Below, piece after piece: positions 25,676 to 34,811 of a stretch of 64,000 nt of DNA. Origin of the DNA: Pseudomonas chlororaphis subsp. piscium. Its GTDB lineage: Bacteria; Pseudomonadota; Gammaproteobacteria; Pseudomonadales; Pseudomonadaceae. Numbering within the stretch: the first letter of the stretch is position 1; each line of letters begins with the position of its first letter. A program made the position numbers and the translations under genes. The notes beneath the pieces are model-generated. The model did not search any database. It had not been told where the DNA came from and was given only the letters and a program-made list of their open reading frames with translations. Location of the stretch: the NCBI RefSeq assembly GCF_003850345.1, contig NZ_CP027707.1, positions 2,666,001-2,730,000 of the forward strand, read 5' to 3'.

Positions 25676-26924
25676 GTTCTACGACGTGGTCATCGCTGGC
25701 GGTGGTGTGATCGGCGCTTCCTGCGCGTACCAGTTGTCCAAGCGCAAGAACCTGCGGGTGGCGTTGATCGACGCCAAGCGCCCGGGCAACGCCACCCGCG
25801 CCTCGGCCGGCGGCCTGTGGGCCATCGGCGAGTCGGTGGGGCTGGGCTGCGGGGTGATCTTCTTTCGCATGATGTCGGCGCGCAACAAGCGCCAGGCCCA
25901 GGGTTCGGCGGTGCTGGTGGACTCCAGCACGCCGCATATCCTGCCGCAGTCGTTCTTCGACTTCGCCCTGCAATCCAACGGCTTGTACCCACAGTTGCAC
26001 GAGGAACTGCGCGAGCGCCACGGCATGGACTTCAAGTTCGAGCGCACCGGGCTGAAGTTCGTGATCTACGACGACGAGGACCGGCTCTACGCCGAGCACA
26101 TCGTGGCCTGCATCCCGCACCTGTCCCATCAGGTGCGCTGGCTCGACCAGGCGGCGCTGCGCAAGGCGGAGCCGAACGTCAGCCATCACGCCCAGGGTGC
26201 CCTGGAGTTCCTCTGCGACCACCAGGTCAACCCGTTCCGCCTGGCCGACGCCTACACCGAAGGCGCGCGGCAGAACGGCGTGGACATGTACTTCAACACC
26301 AACGTTACCGGCGTGCTGCACCAGGGCAGCCGGATCAGCGGGGTGCAGACGGCGGAGGCGGGGCTGTTCCATTGCGACACCCTGATCAACGCCGCCGGCG
26401 CCTGGGCCGCCGAGCTGAGCCTGCAAGCCACCGGCGCGAGCATTCCGGTCAAGCCGGTCAAGGGCCAGATCCTGCTTACCGAGCGCATGCCGCAACTGCT
26501 CAATGGTTGCCTGACCACCAGCGATTGCTACATGGCGCAGAAGGACAACGGCGAGATCCTGATCGGCAGCACCACCGAGGACAAGGGCTTCGATATCAGC
26601 ACCACCTACCGGGAAATCCAGGGCCTGGTGCAGGGCGCGGTGCGCTGCGTGCCGCAGCTCGAACAGGTCAACCTCAAGCGCTGCTGGGCCGGTTTGCGCC
26701 CGGGTTCGCCGGATGAACTGCCGATCCTCGGGCCGATGTGCGGGGTGGAGGGCTACCTCAACGCCTGCGGGCATTTCCGCACCGGCATCCTGACCTCGGC
26801 GATCACTGGGGTGCTGCTGGATCGGTTGGTGAACGAGGAGCCGTTGCCGTTGGATATCACGCCGTTCCTCGCCGAGCGTTTCGGCTTGCAGGCGGTGGCG
26901 CCGTTGCAGGTGGCGCTGGGCTGA
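25668..26924 (+). CDS. hcnC: Hydrogen cyanide synthase subunit C
   Basis: A 418-residue DAO-type FAD oxidoreductase with IAGGGVIGASCAYQLSK at the N-terminus, NATRASAGGLWAIG (the typical second FAD contact) near 44-57, AAGAWAAELS in the middle, and GPMCGVEGYLNACGHFRTGI toward the end. This subunit carries the glycine-oxidising site. It is the last gene of hcnABC and is followed by a hairpin terminator. Cyanide is a biocontrol metabolite acting against fungi, nematodes and other competitors. Confidence 0.96.
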   Translation: MSKFYDVVIAGGGVIGASCAYQLSKRKNLRVALIDAKRPGNATRASAGGLWAIGESVGLGCGVIFFRMMSARNKRQAQGSAVLVDSSTPHILPQSFFDFALQSNGLYPQLHEELRERHGMDFKFERTGLKFVIYDDEDRLYAEHIVACIPHLSHQVRWLDQAALRKAEPNVSHHAQGALEFLCDHQVNPFRLADAYTEGARQNGVDMYFNTNVTGVLHQGSRISGVQTAEAGLFHCDTLINAAGAWAAELSLQATGASIPVKPVKGQILLTERMPQLLNGCLTTSDCYMAQKDNGEILIGSTTEDKGFDISTTYREIQGLVQGAVRCVPQLEQVNLKRCWAGLRPGSPDELPILGPMCGVEGYLNACGHFRTGILTSAITGVLLDRLVNEEPLPLDITPFLAERFGLQAVAPLQVALG

Positions 26925-26930
26925 GCCTGG

Positions 26931-26953
26931 CGCGGTGCTTCAGAAGCACCGCG
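26931..26953 (+). terminator. Hairpin downstream of hcnC
   Basis: Perfect ten-base arms CGCGGTGCTT / AAGCACCGCG with a three-base loop, starting seven bases past the hcnC stop; a T-rich run follows after about 14 bases. Likely transcription end of the operon. Confidence 0.65.
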
Positions 26954-26968
26954 TCGCCTTGTAGTTTT

Positions 26969-27052
26969 ATCGCGGGCAAGTCGGATCGCCGCCCGCTCGC
27001 TCCTACAGATGCACACGTTCTTCTTCTGTAGGAGCGAGGCTTGCCCGCGATG
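26969..27052. repeat. REP-like repeat (TAGGAGCG family), inverted order
   Basis: ATCGCGGGCAAG...CTCGCTCCTACAG is followed by CTGTAGGAGCGAGGCTTGCC...GCGATGG, so the two units face each other tail to tail, opposite to most copies. It lies between hcnC and the convergent GST gene. Confidence 0.75.
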
Positions 27053-27102
27053 GAGGTAAACGATAACGCGGTGTTACTGAAACACCGCGCCGTCTCGTGG
27101 CC

Positions 27103-27708
27103 TCAAACCATCGGCGTACTGACAAACAACTCCAACCCTTCCGCGTACTCCGCAAACGCCTTGACCCTTGGAAACCGCGTGGCATCCAGATGCTCGGCCA
27201 CCACCAATTGGGTAAAACTCCAGGCCACGGCCAGGCTGATACCGGCCTGATCGATGCCGCCGTCAGTGGCCAGCGGACGTTTCTCCAATTCTCTCTCCAG
27301 CTCGCCATAGGCTGCCGCCAATTGCCCACGAACCCGCTCCAGCCACGGTTCGTGCTGTTTCTGTGCGGGGCGCAGCTGGTATTCGTAGTAGATCTGCACC
27401 GACTTCTCGCACGCCGCCAGCGCCAGGCCGATCAGCCGCAGGTCGTGGGCCCGCGCCTGGGGCGCCGCCGGCAACAGGCTACGGCCGGCCAGGGCTTCCA
27501 GGTAGTCGATGATCAGGCACGAATCCATTAGCACCGTGCCGTCGTCGCAGATCAGGGTCGGTGCCTTGACCACCGGGTTGATGCGCTGGAACTGCTCGAA
27601 GGTGCGAAACACCGACAACGCCTCATGCTCGAACGAGATATCCAGGCGCTTGAGGGTGAGGGCGACACGGCGAACATAGGGTGAATCGAGCATACCGATC
27701 AGTTTCAT
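27103..27708 (-). CDS. Glutathione S-transferase family protein
   Basis: A 201-residue protein. The N-terminal thioredoxin-like domain shows MKLIGMLDSPYVRRVALTLK with the Ser9 region as likely glutathione contact, the cis-proline NPVVKAPTLI and the motif LMDSCLIIDYLE (Asp-Ser gamma-glutamyl site). The C-terminal half is alpha-helical. ATG 27708 is chosen by AAGGA placement; the frame extends 42 bases upstream. It is convergent with hcnABC with a repeat between. Substrate unknown. Confidence 0.9.
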   Translation of the reverse strand: MKLIGMLDSPYVRRVALTLKRLDISFEHEALSVFRTFEQFQRINPVVKAPTLICDDGTVLMDSCLIIDYLEALAGRSLLPAAPQARAHDLRLIGLALAACEKSVQIYYEYQLRPAQKQHEPWLERVRGQLAAAYGELERELEKRPLATDGGIDQAGISLAVAWSFTQLVVAEHLDATRFPRVKAFAEYAEGLELFVSTPMV

Positions 27709-28092
27709 TGAGCATTTCCTTGTGCGAAACAACGAGACAGGGGAGGGCAATGGCTAATTTAGCGACAAATGTCCGGGGTTGGCTATCGGGGGCTTGGTTA
27801 TTGCTGTCAATCACCGATGACGGGTATTCCAGGTTTAATGAGGCGAGGATGAAAGTTCTCGGGCAGCCTGTTGGTGCAATGTTCGAGGGAGCTGGAAACA
27901 TGAGGTCGGTTACATGAGCGCGAAGTTGTAAAAGGCCCTCCAGGCACTTCTACCTGTGTATCGTTGATAACGATTGGAAACCCGCAGCCTGATATTGCGC
28001 TGCGGGTTTAAGCGTCCGAAGCAGTATTGAACACGTTCTACTGTTCCGGTTTGAAATGCTCAACAAAACGCTGTGCATCTCAATCCGCTGCC
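27709..28092. other. Intergenic region between GST and Nudix genes
   Basis: About 380 bases. It holds the GST promoter region on the left and, at 27978-28009, a hairpin described separately. A plus-strand frame at 27681-27917 overlaps the GST start, has no ribosome binding site and resembles nothing; I do not call it. Confidence 0.5.
27978..28009 (-). terminator. Hairpin terminator downstream of the Nudix gene
   Basis: Eleven-base perfect arms AAACCCGCAGC / GCTGCGGGTTT around a ten-base loop, about 85 bases past the Nudix stop on the minus strand. The trailing T-run is short, so efficiency is uncertain. Confidence 0.55.
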
Positions 28093-28560
28093 TTATTTTT
28101 CACTCCACGCGATAGCCCGATTGAATGCCTCATAGGTTTCGGACTCGATAAACTCTGCAGTCGGAACGATCTTGAGTGATTTCAGCAGATCCTCAATATC
28201 GTCCTCCTGTCCAATCTGGACGAAGAACTGCTGGATACTGCTCATCTCGCTGTTGGTCAGGCTGCCCAGGAAGTTCGTCCCTACGTAGTTTTCCGCTACA
28301 TAAAAACTGTAGTTATTGTTGCCAACCTTGGACTTGTAGATTGACGTCAGTCCACCGGCCCCCAAGGTAACTTTGCCATCGCTTTCCTCTTTCATCTCCC
28401 TGGCGATAGTGTCGTGATCAGTCTCTCCCGCATTCTTGGTGCCACCGAAGAATTGCGGCATGCCGCCATAAACCAGATTGGCGCGTTTAATGGGGAAGTA
28501 AAGGTAGCCATTATCCTCGTCTTCGGAATACAGAAGAATTGCGTATGCTTTATCGGTCAT
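28093..28560 (-). CDS. Nudix hydrolase
   Basis: A 155-residue protein with the complete Nudix box, G-x5-E-x7-REMKEES, at about 40-60 (GTKNAGE ... REMKEES), which binds magnesium for cleavage of a nucleoside diphosphate linked to another group. The surroundings are unusual: a Tyr-rich start (YGYLYFPI type) and an acidic middle (IGQEDDIEDLLK). It is a stand-alone gene with its own terminator. GC content is lower than that of its neighbours, a hint of transfer. Substrate cannot be predicted. Confidence 0.85.
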   Translation of the reverse strand: MTDKAYAILLYSEDEDNGYLYFPIKRANLVYGGMPQFFGGTKNAGETDHDTIAREMKEESDGKVTLGAGGLTSIYKSKVGNNNYSFYVAENYVGTNFLGSLTNSEMSSIQQFFVQIGQEDDIEDLLKSLKIVPTAEFIESETYEAFNRAIAWSEK

Positions 28561-28834
28561 GATGCGCTCCTTGCGTGAGTTTGAACTTGAACCTCAAACT
28601 TCCCTGGCACTGCGAGGGATTTATCCTGATGCCCATGACCAGCACTTGATTGAACAGCGCAGCACTCTTGTGCTGTGGAGCATCCGTTACCCAGCGTAGG
28701 TGAGCGACGTAGCCGGTGCCGGTCTTTCAGATGAAAAGCATGTCATGCGAGGGAGCCGCCAGACGGCCTCGTAGCCCGGTGTGGCAGCGCTATTGTGTAG
28801 GAAGCAATGGCTGAACATCGGCAGGAGAAGCGCT

Positions 28835-29701
28835 ATGCATCCCACCCGAACCGCCCTTGTCCTTGCCGGTGGTGGCAGCCTCGGGGCTGTCCAGGTAGGG
28901 ATGCTGCGGGCGCTGCTCGAAAAGCACGTGGTGTTCGACCTGGTGGTCGGCGCGTCGGTCGGTGCCCTCAACGGTGCCTACTTTGCCGCCAGGCCCAATG
29001 CCCGCGGGGTCGCCGAACTGGCCGATTTCTGGCGTGGCTTGCACAAAGCCGATGTGTTTCCGTTTTCCTTCATTGACGCGCTGTCTTCCTTGCTCAAGCG
29101 CCGCGGTTGCCTGTTGCCCTCGTCGGCGCTGGCGAGCCTGGTGCGCCGGGTGCTGCCGGTCACCCGCATCGAAGACACCGAACTGCCCCTGCATATCGTC
29201 ACCACCAACCTGCTCACCGGGGCCGAGGAGCTGTTATCCAGCGGCAGCGTCGAGCAGGCCCTGCTGGCCAGTGCCGCGATTCCCCTGGTGTTTCCCTGGG
29301 TGCAGATCGGCGACAAGCTGCTGGTCGACGGCGGTGTCGCCAGCAACACCCCGATCGCCGCGGCGGTGTCGCTGGGCGCGACCCGGGTCATAGTGGTGCC
29401 GACCGGATTCGGTTGCGCCTGCCCACGACCGCCGAGCGGCTTGATCGCCCTGGCCTTGCACACCCTGAACCTGATGAGCATGCGCCAGCTGGTGCGGGAC
29501 ATTGAACTGTATTCGCCACAGGCGGCGATTCATGTGGTCGCGCCGCTGTGTCCGCTGGGCATTTCGGTGTTCGACTTCAGCCAGACCGAGCAACTGCTGC
29601 AACGGGCCCACCAGCAGACCCTGACCTGGGTCGAAGAGGGCGGCCTGATCCGCACCGGCGTGCCGGGGGCGTTGCAGGCGCATACGCACTCGGCGGGGTG
29701 A
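28835..29701 (+). CDS. Patatin-like phospholipase (RssA-like)
   Basis: A 288-residue protein. Seen: oxyanion loop GGGSLGAVQVG near 12-22, nucleophile elbow GASVG with catalytic Ser, and DGG with catalytic Asp in LLVDGGVASNTPI. These make the Ser-Asp dyad of bacterial patatins. The start is ATG 28835, preceded by CAGGAG. The C-terminal part is Cys-containing (GCACPRPPSG) and basic. Likely a cytoplasmic or inner-membrane lipid hydrolase; its role is unknown. It is convergent with iolR, three bases apart. Confidence 0.88.
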   Translation: MHPTRTALVLAGGGSLGAVQVGMLRALLEKHVVFDLVVGASVGALNGAYFAARPNARGVAELADFWRGLHKADVFPFSFIDALSSLLKRRGCLLPSSALASLVRRVLPVTRIEDTELPLHIVTTNLLTGAEELLSSGSVEQALLASAAIPLVFPWVQIGDKLLVDGGVASNTPIAAAVSLGATRVIVVPTGFGCACPRPPSGLIALALHTLNLMSMRQLVRDIELYSPQAAIHVVAPLCPLGISVFDFSQTEQLLQRAHQQTLTWVEEGGLIRTGVPGALQAHTHSAG

Positions 29702-29704
29702 GGC

Positions 29705-30625
29705 TCAGTCCTCGAACCCCGCCTGCTCGTGAATCTCGTCGACCTTCAGTTCCAGGCGGTAGGCCACGGCGATGAACAGCGCCTGGCACAGGCACAGGGT
29801 CGCGCTCAGGGAGCGGAAGGCGAAGGAGCTGCCTTCGTTGACCAGCAGCACGCTGTTGGCGCGCTTGGCCAGGGGTGACAGGTTGCTGTCGGTGATGATC
29901 AGCGTCTTGGCCTGGTGGTGCTGGGCGATGCGCAGGCAGTGCTGGGTTTCCTTGGCGTAGGGGGTGAAGCTGATGGCGATCACCAGGTCGTTGGGGCGGA
30001 TGCTGCGCATCTGTTCGCGGTAGCTGCCGCCCAGGCCCGACACCAGGTGGATGCGCTTGTTGGTGTGCTGCAGGTTGTACACCAGGTAGTCGGCCACGGC
30101 GAAGGAGCGGCGCACCCCGACCACGTAGATGTTGTCGGCGTTGACCACCAGGTCCACGGCCTTGTCGAAGGCTGCGTCATCCAGTTCCAGGCCCAGGCGC
30201 TCGATGCCCGACAGGGTGGCGTTGATGCATTCGCGCGCCAGGTCGCCGCCGCTGGCCTTCTGCGACTTGTTGGCGATCATGCTGCGGATGCGCTGCTGGT
30301 AGTTCTGTACCGGGGTGGTCTTGTGGGTGTAGGCCTCGCGAAACAGCGCCTGCATTTCACTGAAGCCGCTGAAACCGAAGCGCTGGGAGAAGCGCACGAT
30401 GGCCGAAGGGTGCACCTCGCATTCGCGGGCGATGTCGCTGATGCGGTCGACCATGATCCGGTCGCTCTGCTGGCTCATGTAGCTGGCGATGCGCTTGAGC
30501 TGGCGCGGCAGGCTTTCGTATTCCTGGGTGATCAGCTGCAGCAGGCGTTCGGCATTGATCGGGGGGCTGGCGAGGTCGCTGTCTTGCGGGCTCTCGGTCG
30601 TGGCCGGCTGATCGGTGCGGGACAT
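29705..30625 (-). CDS. iolR: RpiR-family repressor of inositol catabolism
   Basis: A 306-residue regulator with an N-terminal RpiR helix-turn-helix (about 25-105: LPRQLKRIASYM ... SDIARECEVHPSAIVRFSQRFGF) and a C-terminal SIS sugar-phosphate-binding domain (YVVGVRRSFAVADYLVYNLQ; AISFTPYAKET). It is divergent from iolC, and a GGAA-N6-TTCC site lies between, the motif reported for IolR in alpha- and gammaproteobacteria. It likely represses the iol genes until an inositol-derived intermediate binds the SIS domain. ATG 30625 is preceded by AAGGA. Confidence 0.9.
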   Translation of the reverse strand: MSRTDQPATTESPQDSDLASPPINAERLLQLITQEYESLPRQLKRIASYMSQQSDRIMVDRISDIARECEVHPSAIVRFSQRFGFSGFSEMQALFREAYTHKTTPVQNYQQRIRSMIANKSQKASGGDLARECINATLSGIERLGLELDDAAFDKAVDLVVNADNIYVVGVRRSFAVADYLVYNLQHTNKRIHLVSGLGGSYREQMRSIRPNDLVIAISFTPYAKETQHCLRIAQHHQAKTLIITDSNLSPLAKRANSVLLVNEGSSFAFRSLSATLCLCQALFIAVAYRLELKVDEIHEQAGFED

Positions 30626-30809
30626 AGGCAATCCTTCTGTGCTTACTGGCTTGTACTTGATGGGAACGGGCCTGTTCATCCATTCCCTGACAATAGGTGG
30701 GCTGTGCGCAGTCTACAGGGTCGGCGCGGGGAAAATCTTGAGCCACGGACCCATAGGCAGCCTGCTGAAACGATGCACGCTGCCTGGACCGGCCTTGAAA
30801 AAGTTTATT

Positions 30810-30823
30810 GGAAAAAATATTCC
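30810..30823. promoter_or_regulatory. IolR operator (GGAA-N6-TTCC)
   Basis: GGAAAAAATATTCC, an exact match to the reported GGAA-N6-TTCC motif, in the divergent iolR-iolC region about 125 bases upstream of iolC. Confidence 0.75.
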
Positions 30824-30838
30824 ACGTAAAAAATTTAT

Positions 30839-30852
30839 AGAAAAAATATTGA
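30839..30852. promoter_or_regulatory. Degenerate second IolR half-palindrome
   Basis: AGAAAAAATATTGA has the same core and N6 spacing as the main operator with both outer bases changed. It lies 29 bases downstream, close to three helical turns, so a second dimer could bind on the same face. Confidence 0.45.
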
Positions 30853-30947
30853 TTGGTGCCGGTGAACGTTTTAGTCTGCATCCACCAAGAGCGTTCGGCG
30901 CCTTCCTCGGTGCCACGCGCAGGCTGATAAAAATAACAGGAGCCAGC

Positions 30948-32885
30948 ATGGGCCAGACTCGTTTTGCCAATGGGCGTCAATTGGATCTGATTTGCCTCGG
31001 ACGCCTGGGCGTCGACCTTTACGCACAGCAGGTCGGGGCCCGGCTGGAAGATGTCGCCAGCTTCGCCAAATACCTCGGCGGCTCGTCCGCCAACATCGCC
31101 TTCGGCACCGCGCGCCTGGGCTTGCGCTCGGCGATGCTGAGCCGGGTCGGCGACGATCACATGGGGCGGTTCCTGGTGGAGTCCCTGGCCCGCGAAGGCT
31201 GCGACGTCAGTGCGATCAAGGTCGACCCGCAGCGCCTGACCGCTCTGGTCCTGCTCGGTCTCAAGGACCGCGAAACCTTCCCCCTGGTGTTCTACCGCGA
31301 GAACTGCGCCGACATGGCCCTGCGCGCCGAAGACATCAGCGAAGCCTTTATCGCCTCCAGCAAAGCCTTGCTGATCACCGGCACCCATTTCTCCACCGAC
31401 GGCGTGTACCAGGCCAGCCTCCAGGCCCTGGAGTACGCCGAGCAACACAACGTCAAACGCGTGCTCGACATCGACTACCGCCCGGTGCTCTGGGGCCTGG
31501 CGGGCAAGGCCGACGGCGAGACCCGATTTGTCGCCGACCAGAATGTCAGCGCCCATGTGCAGAAGATCCTGCCGCGCTTCGACCTGATCGTCGGCACCGA
31601 GGAAGAATTCCTTATCGCCGGCGGCAGCGACGACCTGCTCGGCGCCTTGCGCACCGTGCGCTCGCTGACCGCCGCGACCCTGGTGGTCAAGCTCGGCCCC
31701 CAGGGCTGCACGGTGATCCACGGGGCGATCCCGGCGCGCCTGGAAGACGGCGCCATTTACCCCGGGGTGCGGGTCGAGGTGCTCAACGTGCTGGGGGCGG
31801 GCGATGCCTTTATGTCCGGCTTCCTCAGTGGCTGGCTGGAGGACGCCAGCGACGAGCGCTGCTGCCAGCTGGCCAACGCCTGCGGCGGTTTAGTCGTGTC
31901 GCGCCATGCCTGCGCGCCGGCGATGCCGACCCGCGCCGAGCTGGATTACCTGTTCAACAGCCCGGTGCCCATCACCCGGCCGGACCAGGACACCACCCTG
32001 CAGCGCCTGCATCAGGTCAGCGTGCCGCGCAAGGCCTGGAAGCAGCTGTTCATCTTCGCCTTCGACCATCGCGGGCAGTTGGTGGAACTGGCGCAGAAGG
32101 GCGGGCGCGAGCTCAAGGCCATCGGCCAACTCAAGCAGCTGTTTATCCAGGCGGTGGAGCGGGTCGAGGCCGACTTGCACGGGCAGGGCGTCGAGGCCGA
32201 TGTCGGCCTGCTGGCCGACCAGCGTTTCGGCCAGGATTCGCTGAACGCCGCCACCGGCCGAGGCTGGTGGGTGGCGCGGCCGGTGGAAGTCCAGGGCTCG
32301 CGGCCGCTGGCCTTCGAACATGGGCGTTCGATTGGCAGCAACCTGATTGCCTGGCCCCAGGAGCAGATCATCAAGTGCCTGGTGCAATACCACCCGGACG
32401 ACGAGCCGCTGCTGCGCCTGGAGCAGGAAGCGCAGATCAAGGGTCTGTACCAGGCGTCCCAGGTCAGCGGCCATGAGCTGCTGCTGGAAATCATTCCGCC
32501 CAAGGACCATCCCTCGACTCATCCGGACGTGCTCTACCGTGCCCTCAAGCGCCTGTACAACCTGGGCATCTTTCCGGCCTGGTGGAAGATCGAGGCGCAG
32601 AGCGCCGAGCAGTGGAAGCAGCTCGATGAGCTGATCGAGGAGCGCGATCCCTATTGCCGGGGCGTGGTTCTGCTGGGCCTCAACGCCCCGGCGACGGCCC
32701 TGGCCGAAGGCTTCCGCCAGGCCGGCAACAGCCGCACCTGCCGCGGCTTCGCCGTGGGCCGCACGATTTTCCATGAACCGAGCCGGGCCTGGCTGGCCAG
32801 TGAGATCGACGATGAAACCCTGATCCGTCGGGTGCAGGCGACCTTCGTCGAGCTGATCGACGCCTGGCGCGCCGCCCGCGGTTGA
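30948..32885 (+). CDS. iolC: 5-dehydro-2-deoxygluconokinase fused to a DUF2090 domain
   Basis: A 645-residue fusion. The first 325 residues are a PfkB kinase: ICLGRLGVDLYAQQVGARL, YLGGSSANIAFG, and the anion-hole/catalytic block VLNVLGAGDAFMSGFL. The remaining 310 residues are a DUF2090 domain (AFDHRGQLVELAQKGG ... GRTIFHEPSRAWL), typical of IolC in proteobacteria. DUF2090 is related to class I/II aldolases, so the fusion may carry both the kinase (IolC) and the following aldolase (IolJ) step; that second activity is inference, but no separate iolJ is present. CAGGAG precedes ATG 30948. The IolR operator lies upstream. Confidence 0.93.
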   Translation: MGQTRFANGRQLDLICLGRLGVDLYAQQVGARLEDVASFAKYLGGSSANIAFGTARLGLRSAMLSRVGDDHMGRFLVESLAREGCDVSAIKVDPQRLTALVLLGLKDRETFPLVFYRENCADMALRAEDISEAFIASSKALLITGTHFSTDGVYQASLQALEYAEQHNVKRVLDIDYRPVLWGLAGKADGETRFVADQNVSAHVQKILPRFDLIVGTEEEFLIAGGSDDLLGALRTVRSLTAATLVVKLGPQGCTVIHGAIPARLEDGAIYPGVRVEVLNVLGAGDAFMSGFLSGWLEDASDERCCQLANACGGLVVSRHACAPAMPTRAELDYLFNSPVPITRPDQDTTLQRLHQVSVPRKAWKQLFIFAFDHRGQLVELAQKGGRELKAIGQLKQLFIQAVERVEADLHGQGVEADVGLLADQRFGQDSLNAATGRGWWVARPVEVQGSRPLAFEHGRSIGSNLIAWPQEQIIKCLVQYHPDDEPLLRLEQEAQIKGLYQASQVSGHELLLEIIPPKDHPSTHPDVLYRALKRLYNLGIFPAWWKIEAQSAEQWKQLDELIEERDPYCRGVVLLGLNAPATALAEGFRQAGNSRTCRGFAVGRTIFHEPSRAWLASEIDDETLIRRVQATFVELIDAWRAARG

Positions 32886-32892
32886 CCTTCTT

Positions 32893-32986
32893 CTGTAGGA
32901 GCGAGGCTTGCCCGCGAAATCTGCCAACGCGGTCTCTCGGGTACACCGCGTCATCGTTCATCGCGGGCAAGCCTCGCTCCTACAGA
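32893..32986. repeat. REP-like inverted repeat (TAGGAGCG family)
   Basis: CTGTAGGAGCGAGGCTTGCC and GGCAAGCCTCGCTCCTACAG flank a central 45 bases between iolC and iolE. A stem here could attenuate read-through from iolC. Confidence 0.8.
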
Positions 32987-33052
32987 GGCGAGGATCTGTC
33001 CAGGCTCCTACAGAAACAACGGCTTATTTAGAAAACAATAAAAGGTGCAGCC

Positions 33053-33946
33053 ATGCCCGCAATCCGAATTGGCATCAACCCGATTTCCTGGAGCAACGAC
33101 GACTTGCCGTCCCTCGGCGGCGAAACGCCTTTGAGCACGGCGCTGAGCGAAGGCAAGGAGATCGGCTACGAAGGCTTCGAGCTCAACGGCAAGTTCCCCA
33201 AGGATGCCAAGGGCGTCGGCGATGTGCTGCGGCCTTATGACCTGGCGCTGGTCTCGGGCTGGTATTCCAGCCGCCTGGCGCGGCGTTCGGTGGCCGAGGA
33301 GATCGACGCCATCGCCAGCCATGTCCAGCTGCTGGCGCAGAACGGCGCCAGGGTGCTGGTCTACGGCGAAGTCGCCGACTCGATCCAGGGCCAGCGCATT
33401 GCCCTGGTGGAGCGTCCGCGTTTTCACAGCGAGCAGGCCTGGCAGGAATACGCCGACAAGCTCACCGAGCTGGCGCGTTTCACCCTGTCCCAGGGCGTGC
33501 GCCTGGCGTACCACCACCATATGGGCGCCTACGTCGAATCGCCGGCGGACATCGATAAGTTGATGAGCCTGACCGGCAGCGAAGTCGGCCTGCTGTTCGA
33601 TTCGGGCCACTGCTACATGGGCGGCGGCGAACCGCTGGAGGTGCTGCGCAAGCACATCGGGCGCATCTGCCATGTGCACTTCAAGGATGTGCGCAAGCCG
33701 GTGGTGCAGCTGGCGCGCAACAACCTGTGGAGTTTCCCCGACTGCATCATCAACGGCACCTTCACCGTGCCGGGGGATGGCGACATCGATTTCGCCGTGC
33801 TGCTGGACGAGCTGCTGGCCGCCGATTACCAGGGCTGGCTGGTGGTGGAGGCCGAGCAGGACCCGGCGGTGGCACCCAGTTACATCTACGCCAAGAAGGG
33901 CTACGACACCCTGCGCGCGCTGCTCGATAAGAGGACCGGACAATGA
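33053..33946 (+). CDS. iolE: myo-Inosose-2 dehydratase
   Basis: A 297-residue TIM-barrel protein. Seen: RIGINPISWSNDDLPSLGGE at the N-terminus, a strongly conserved IolE start, YHHHMGAYVES near 150-160, LLFDSGHCYMGGG, and CHVHFKDVRKPV, the metal-binding His/Asp positions. It converts 2-keto-myo-inositol to a trihydroxycyclohexane dione. AAGG precedes the ATG. The following gene overlaps by four bases. Confidence 0.95.
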   Translation: MPAIRIGINPISWSNDDLPSLGGETPLSTALSEGKEIGYEGFELNGKFPKDAKGVGDVLRPYDLALVSGWYSSRLARRSVAEEIDAIASHVQLLAQNGARVLVYGEVADSIQGQRIALVERPRFHSEQAWQEYADKLTELARFTLSQGVRLAYHHHMGAYVESPADIDKLMSLTGSEVGLLFDSGHCYMGGGEPLEVLRKHIGRICHVHFKDVRKPVVQLARNNLWSFPDCIINGTFTVPGDGDIDFAVLLDELLAADYQGWLVVEAEQDPAVAPSYIYAKKGYDTLRALLDKRTGQ

Positions 33947-34767
33947 GCCTGCTGGTGAAAAGCGCGGCCAAGGGCCGGACCATGGTGCAGTTGACTGAGG
34001 GCCGATTGAAGTACGTCGGTTTTGCCGCCTACCGCCTGAGCCTCGGTGAAAGCCTGCCCCTCAGTGCCGGTGATAAAGAACTGTGCCTGGTGCTGCTCAG
34101 CGGGCGCATCGGCATTCAGGGCGAGGCGCCGGGGCAGGGCGCCTTTGGCTGGGACAACCTCGGCGACCGGCAATCGGTGTTCGAGGACAAGTCGCCCTTC
34201 GCCGTCTACCTGCCACCCGGCAGCCAGGCCCAGGTCACGGCCCTGAGCGATGTGCAGATCGCCGTCTGCGCTGCTCCCGGCGCTACTGCAAACAGCTCCG
34301 CCGCCAAGGGCCTCGGCCCCCGGCTGATCCTTCCTGCGAGCATGAAGCGCAGCGTGCGCGGCAAGGGCGCCAACACCCGCTATGTGTGCGACATCCTGCC
34401 GGACAGCGAGCCGGCCCATTCGCTGCTGGTGGTGGAGGTGCGCACGCCGTCCGGGCATTCCTCCAGCTACCCGCCGCACAAGCACGACACCGACGACCTG
34501 CCGCACCAGAGCTTTCTCGAAGAGACCTATTACCACCAGGTCAATCCGCCCCAGGGCTTCGTGTTCCAGCGGGTCTACACCGACGACCGCAGCATCGACG
34601 AGGCCATGGCCGTGGAGCACGGCGACCTGGTGGTGGTGCCCAAGGGTTACCACCCGGTCAGCGTGCCCTATGGCTACGAGTCCTATTACCTGAACGTCAT
34701 GGCCGGGCCCAAGCGGGTCTGGCAGTTCCACAACGATCCGCAGCACAGCTGGCTGCTGGACCTCTGA
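33943..34767 (+). CDS. iolB: 5-deoxy-glucuronate isomerase
   Basis: A 274-residue bicupin. Conserved blocks: GQTMVQL-type N-terminus (AKGRTMVQLTEG), SSYPPHKHDTDDLP with the metal His residues near 180-195, EETYYHQVNPPQGFVFQRVYT, and VVVPKGYHPVSVPYGYESYYLNVMAG. It isomerises 5-deoxy-D-glucuronate to 2-deoxy-5-keto-D-gluconate. ATGA overlap with iolE indicates coupled translation. Confidence 0.95.
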   Translation: MSLLVKSAAKGRTMVQLTEGRLKYVGFAAYRLSLGESLPLSAGDKELCLVLLSGRIGIQGEAPGQGAFGWDNLGDRQSVFEDKSPFAVYLPPGSQAQVTALSDVQIAVCAAPGATANSSAAKGLGPRLILPASMKRSVRGKGANTRYVCDILPDSEPAHSLLVVEVRTPSGHSSSYPPHKHDTDDLPHQSFLEETYYHQVNPPQGFVFQRVYTDDRSIDEAMAVEHGDLVVVPKGYHPVSVPYGYESYYLNVMAGPKRVWQFHNDPQHSWLLDL

Positions 34768-34811
34768 TTTCCAAAGTCTGATTTCCAACCTTCGAATGGA
34801 GAACAAGAACA

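Noticed and set aside
27681..27917. 78-residue plus-strand frame overlapping the GST start
   Set aside because: No ribosome binding site and no similarity; opposite strand to a solid gene.
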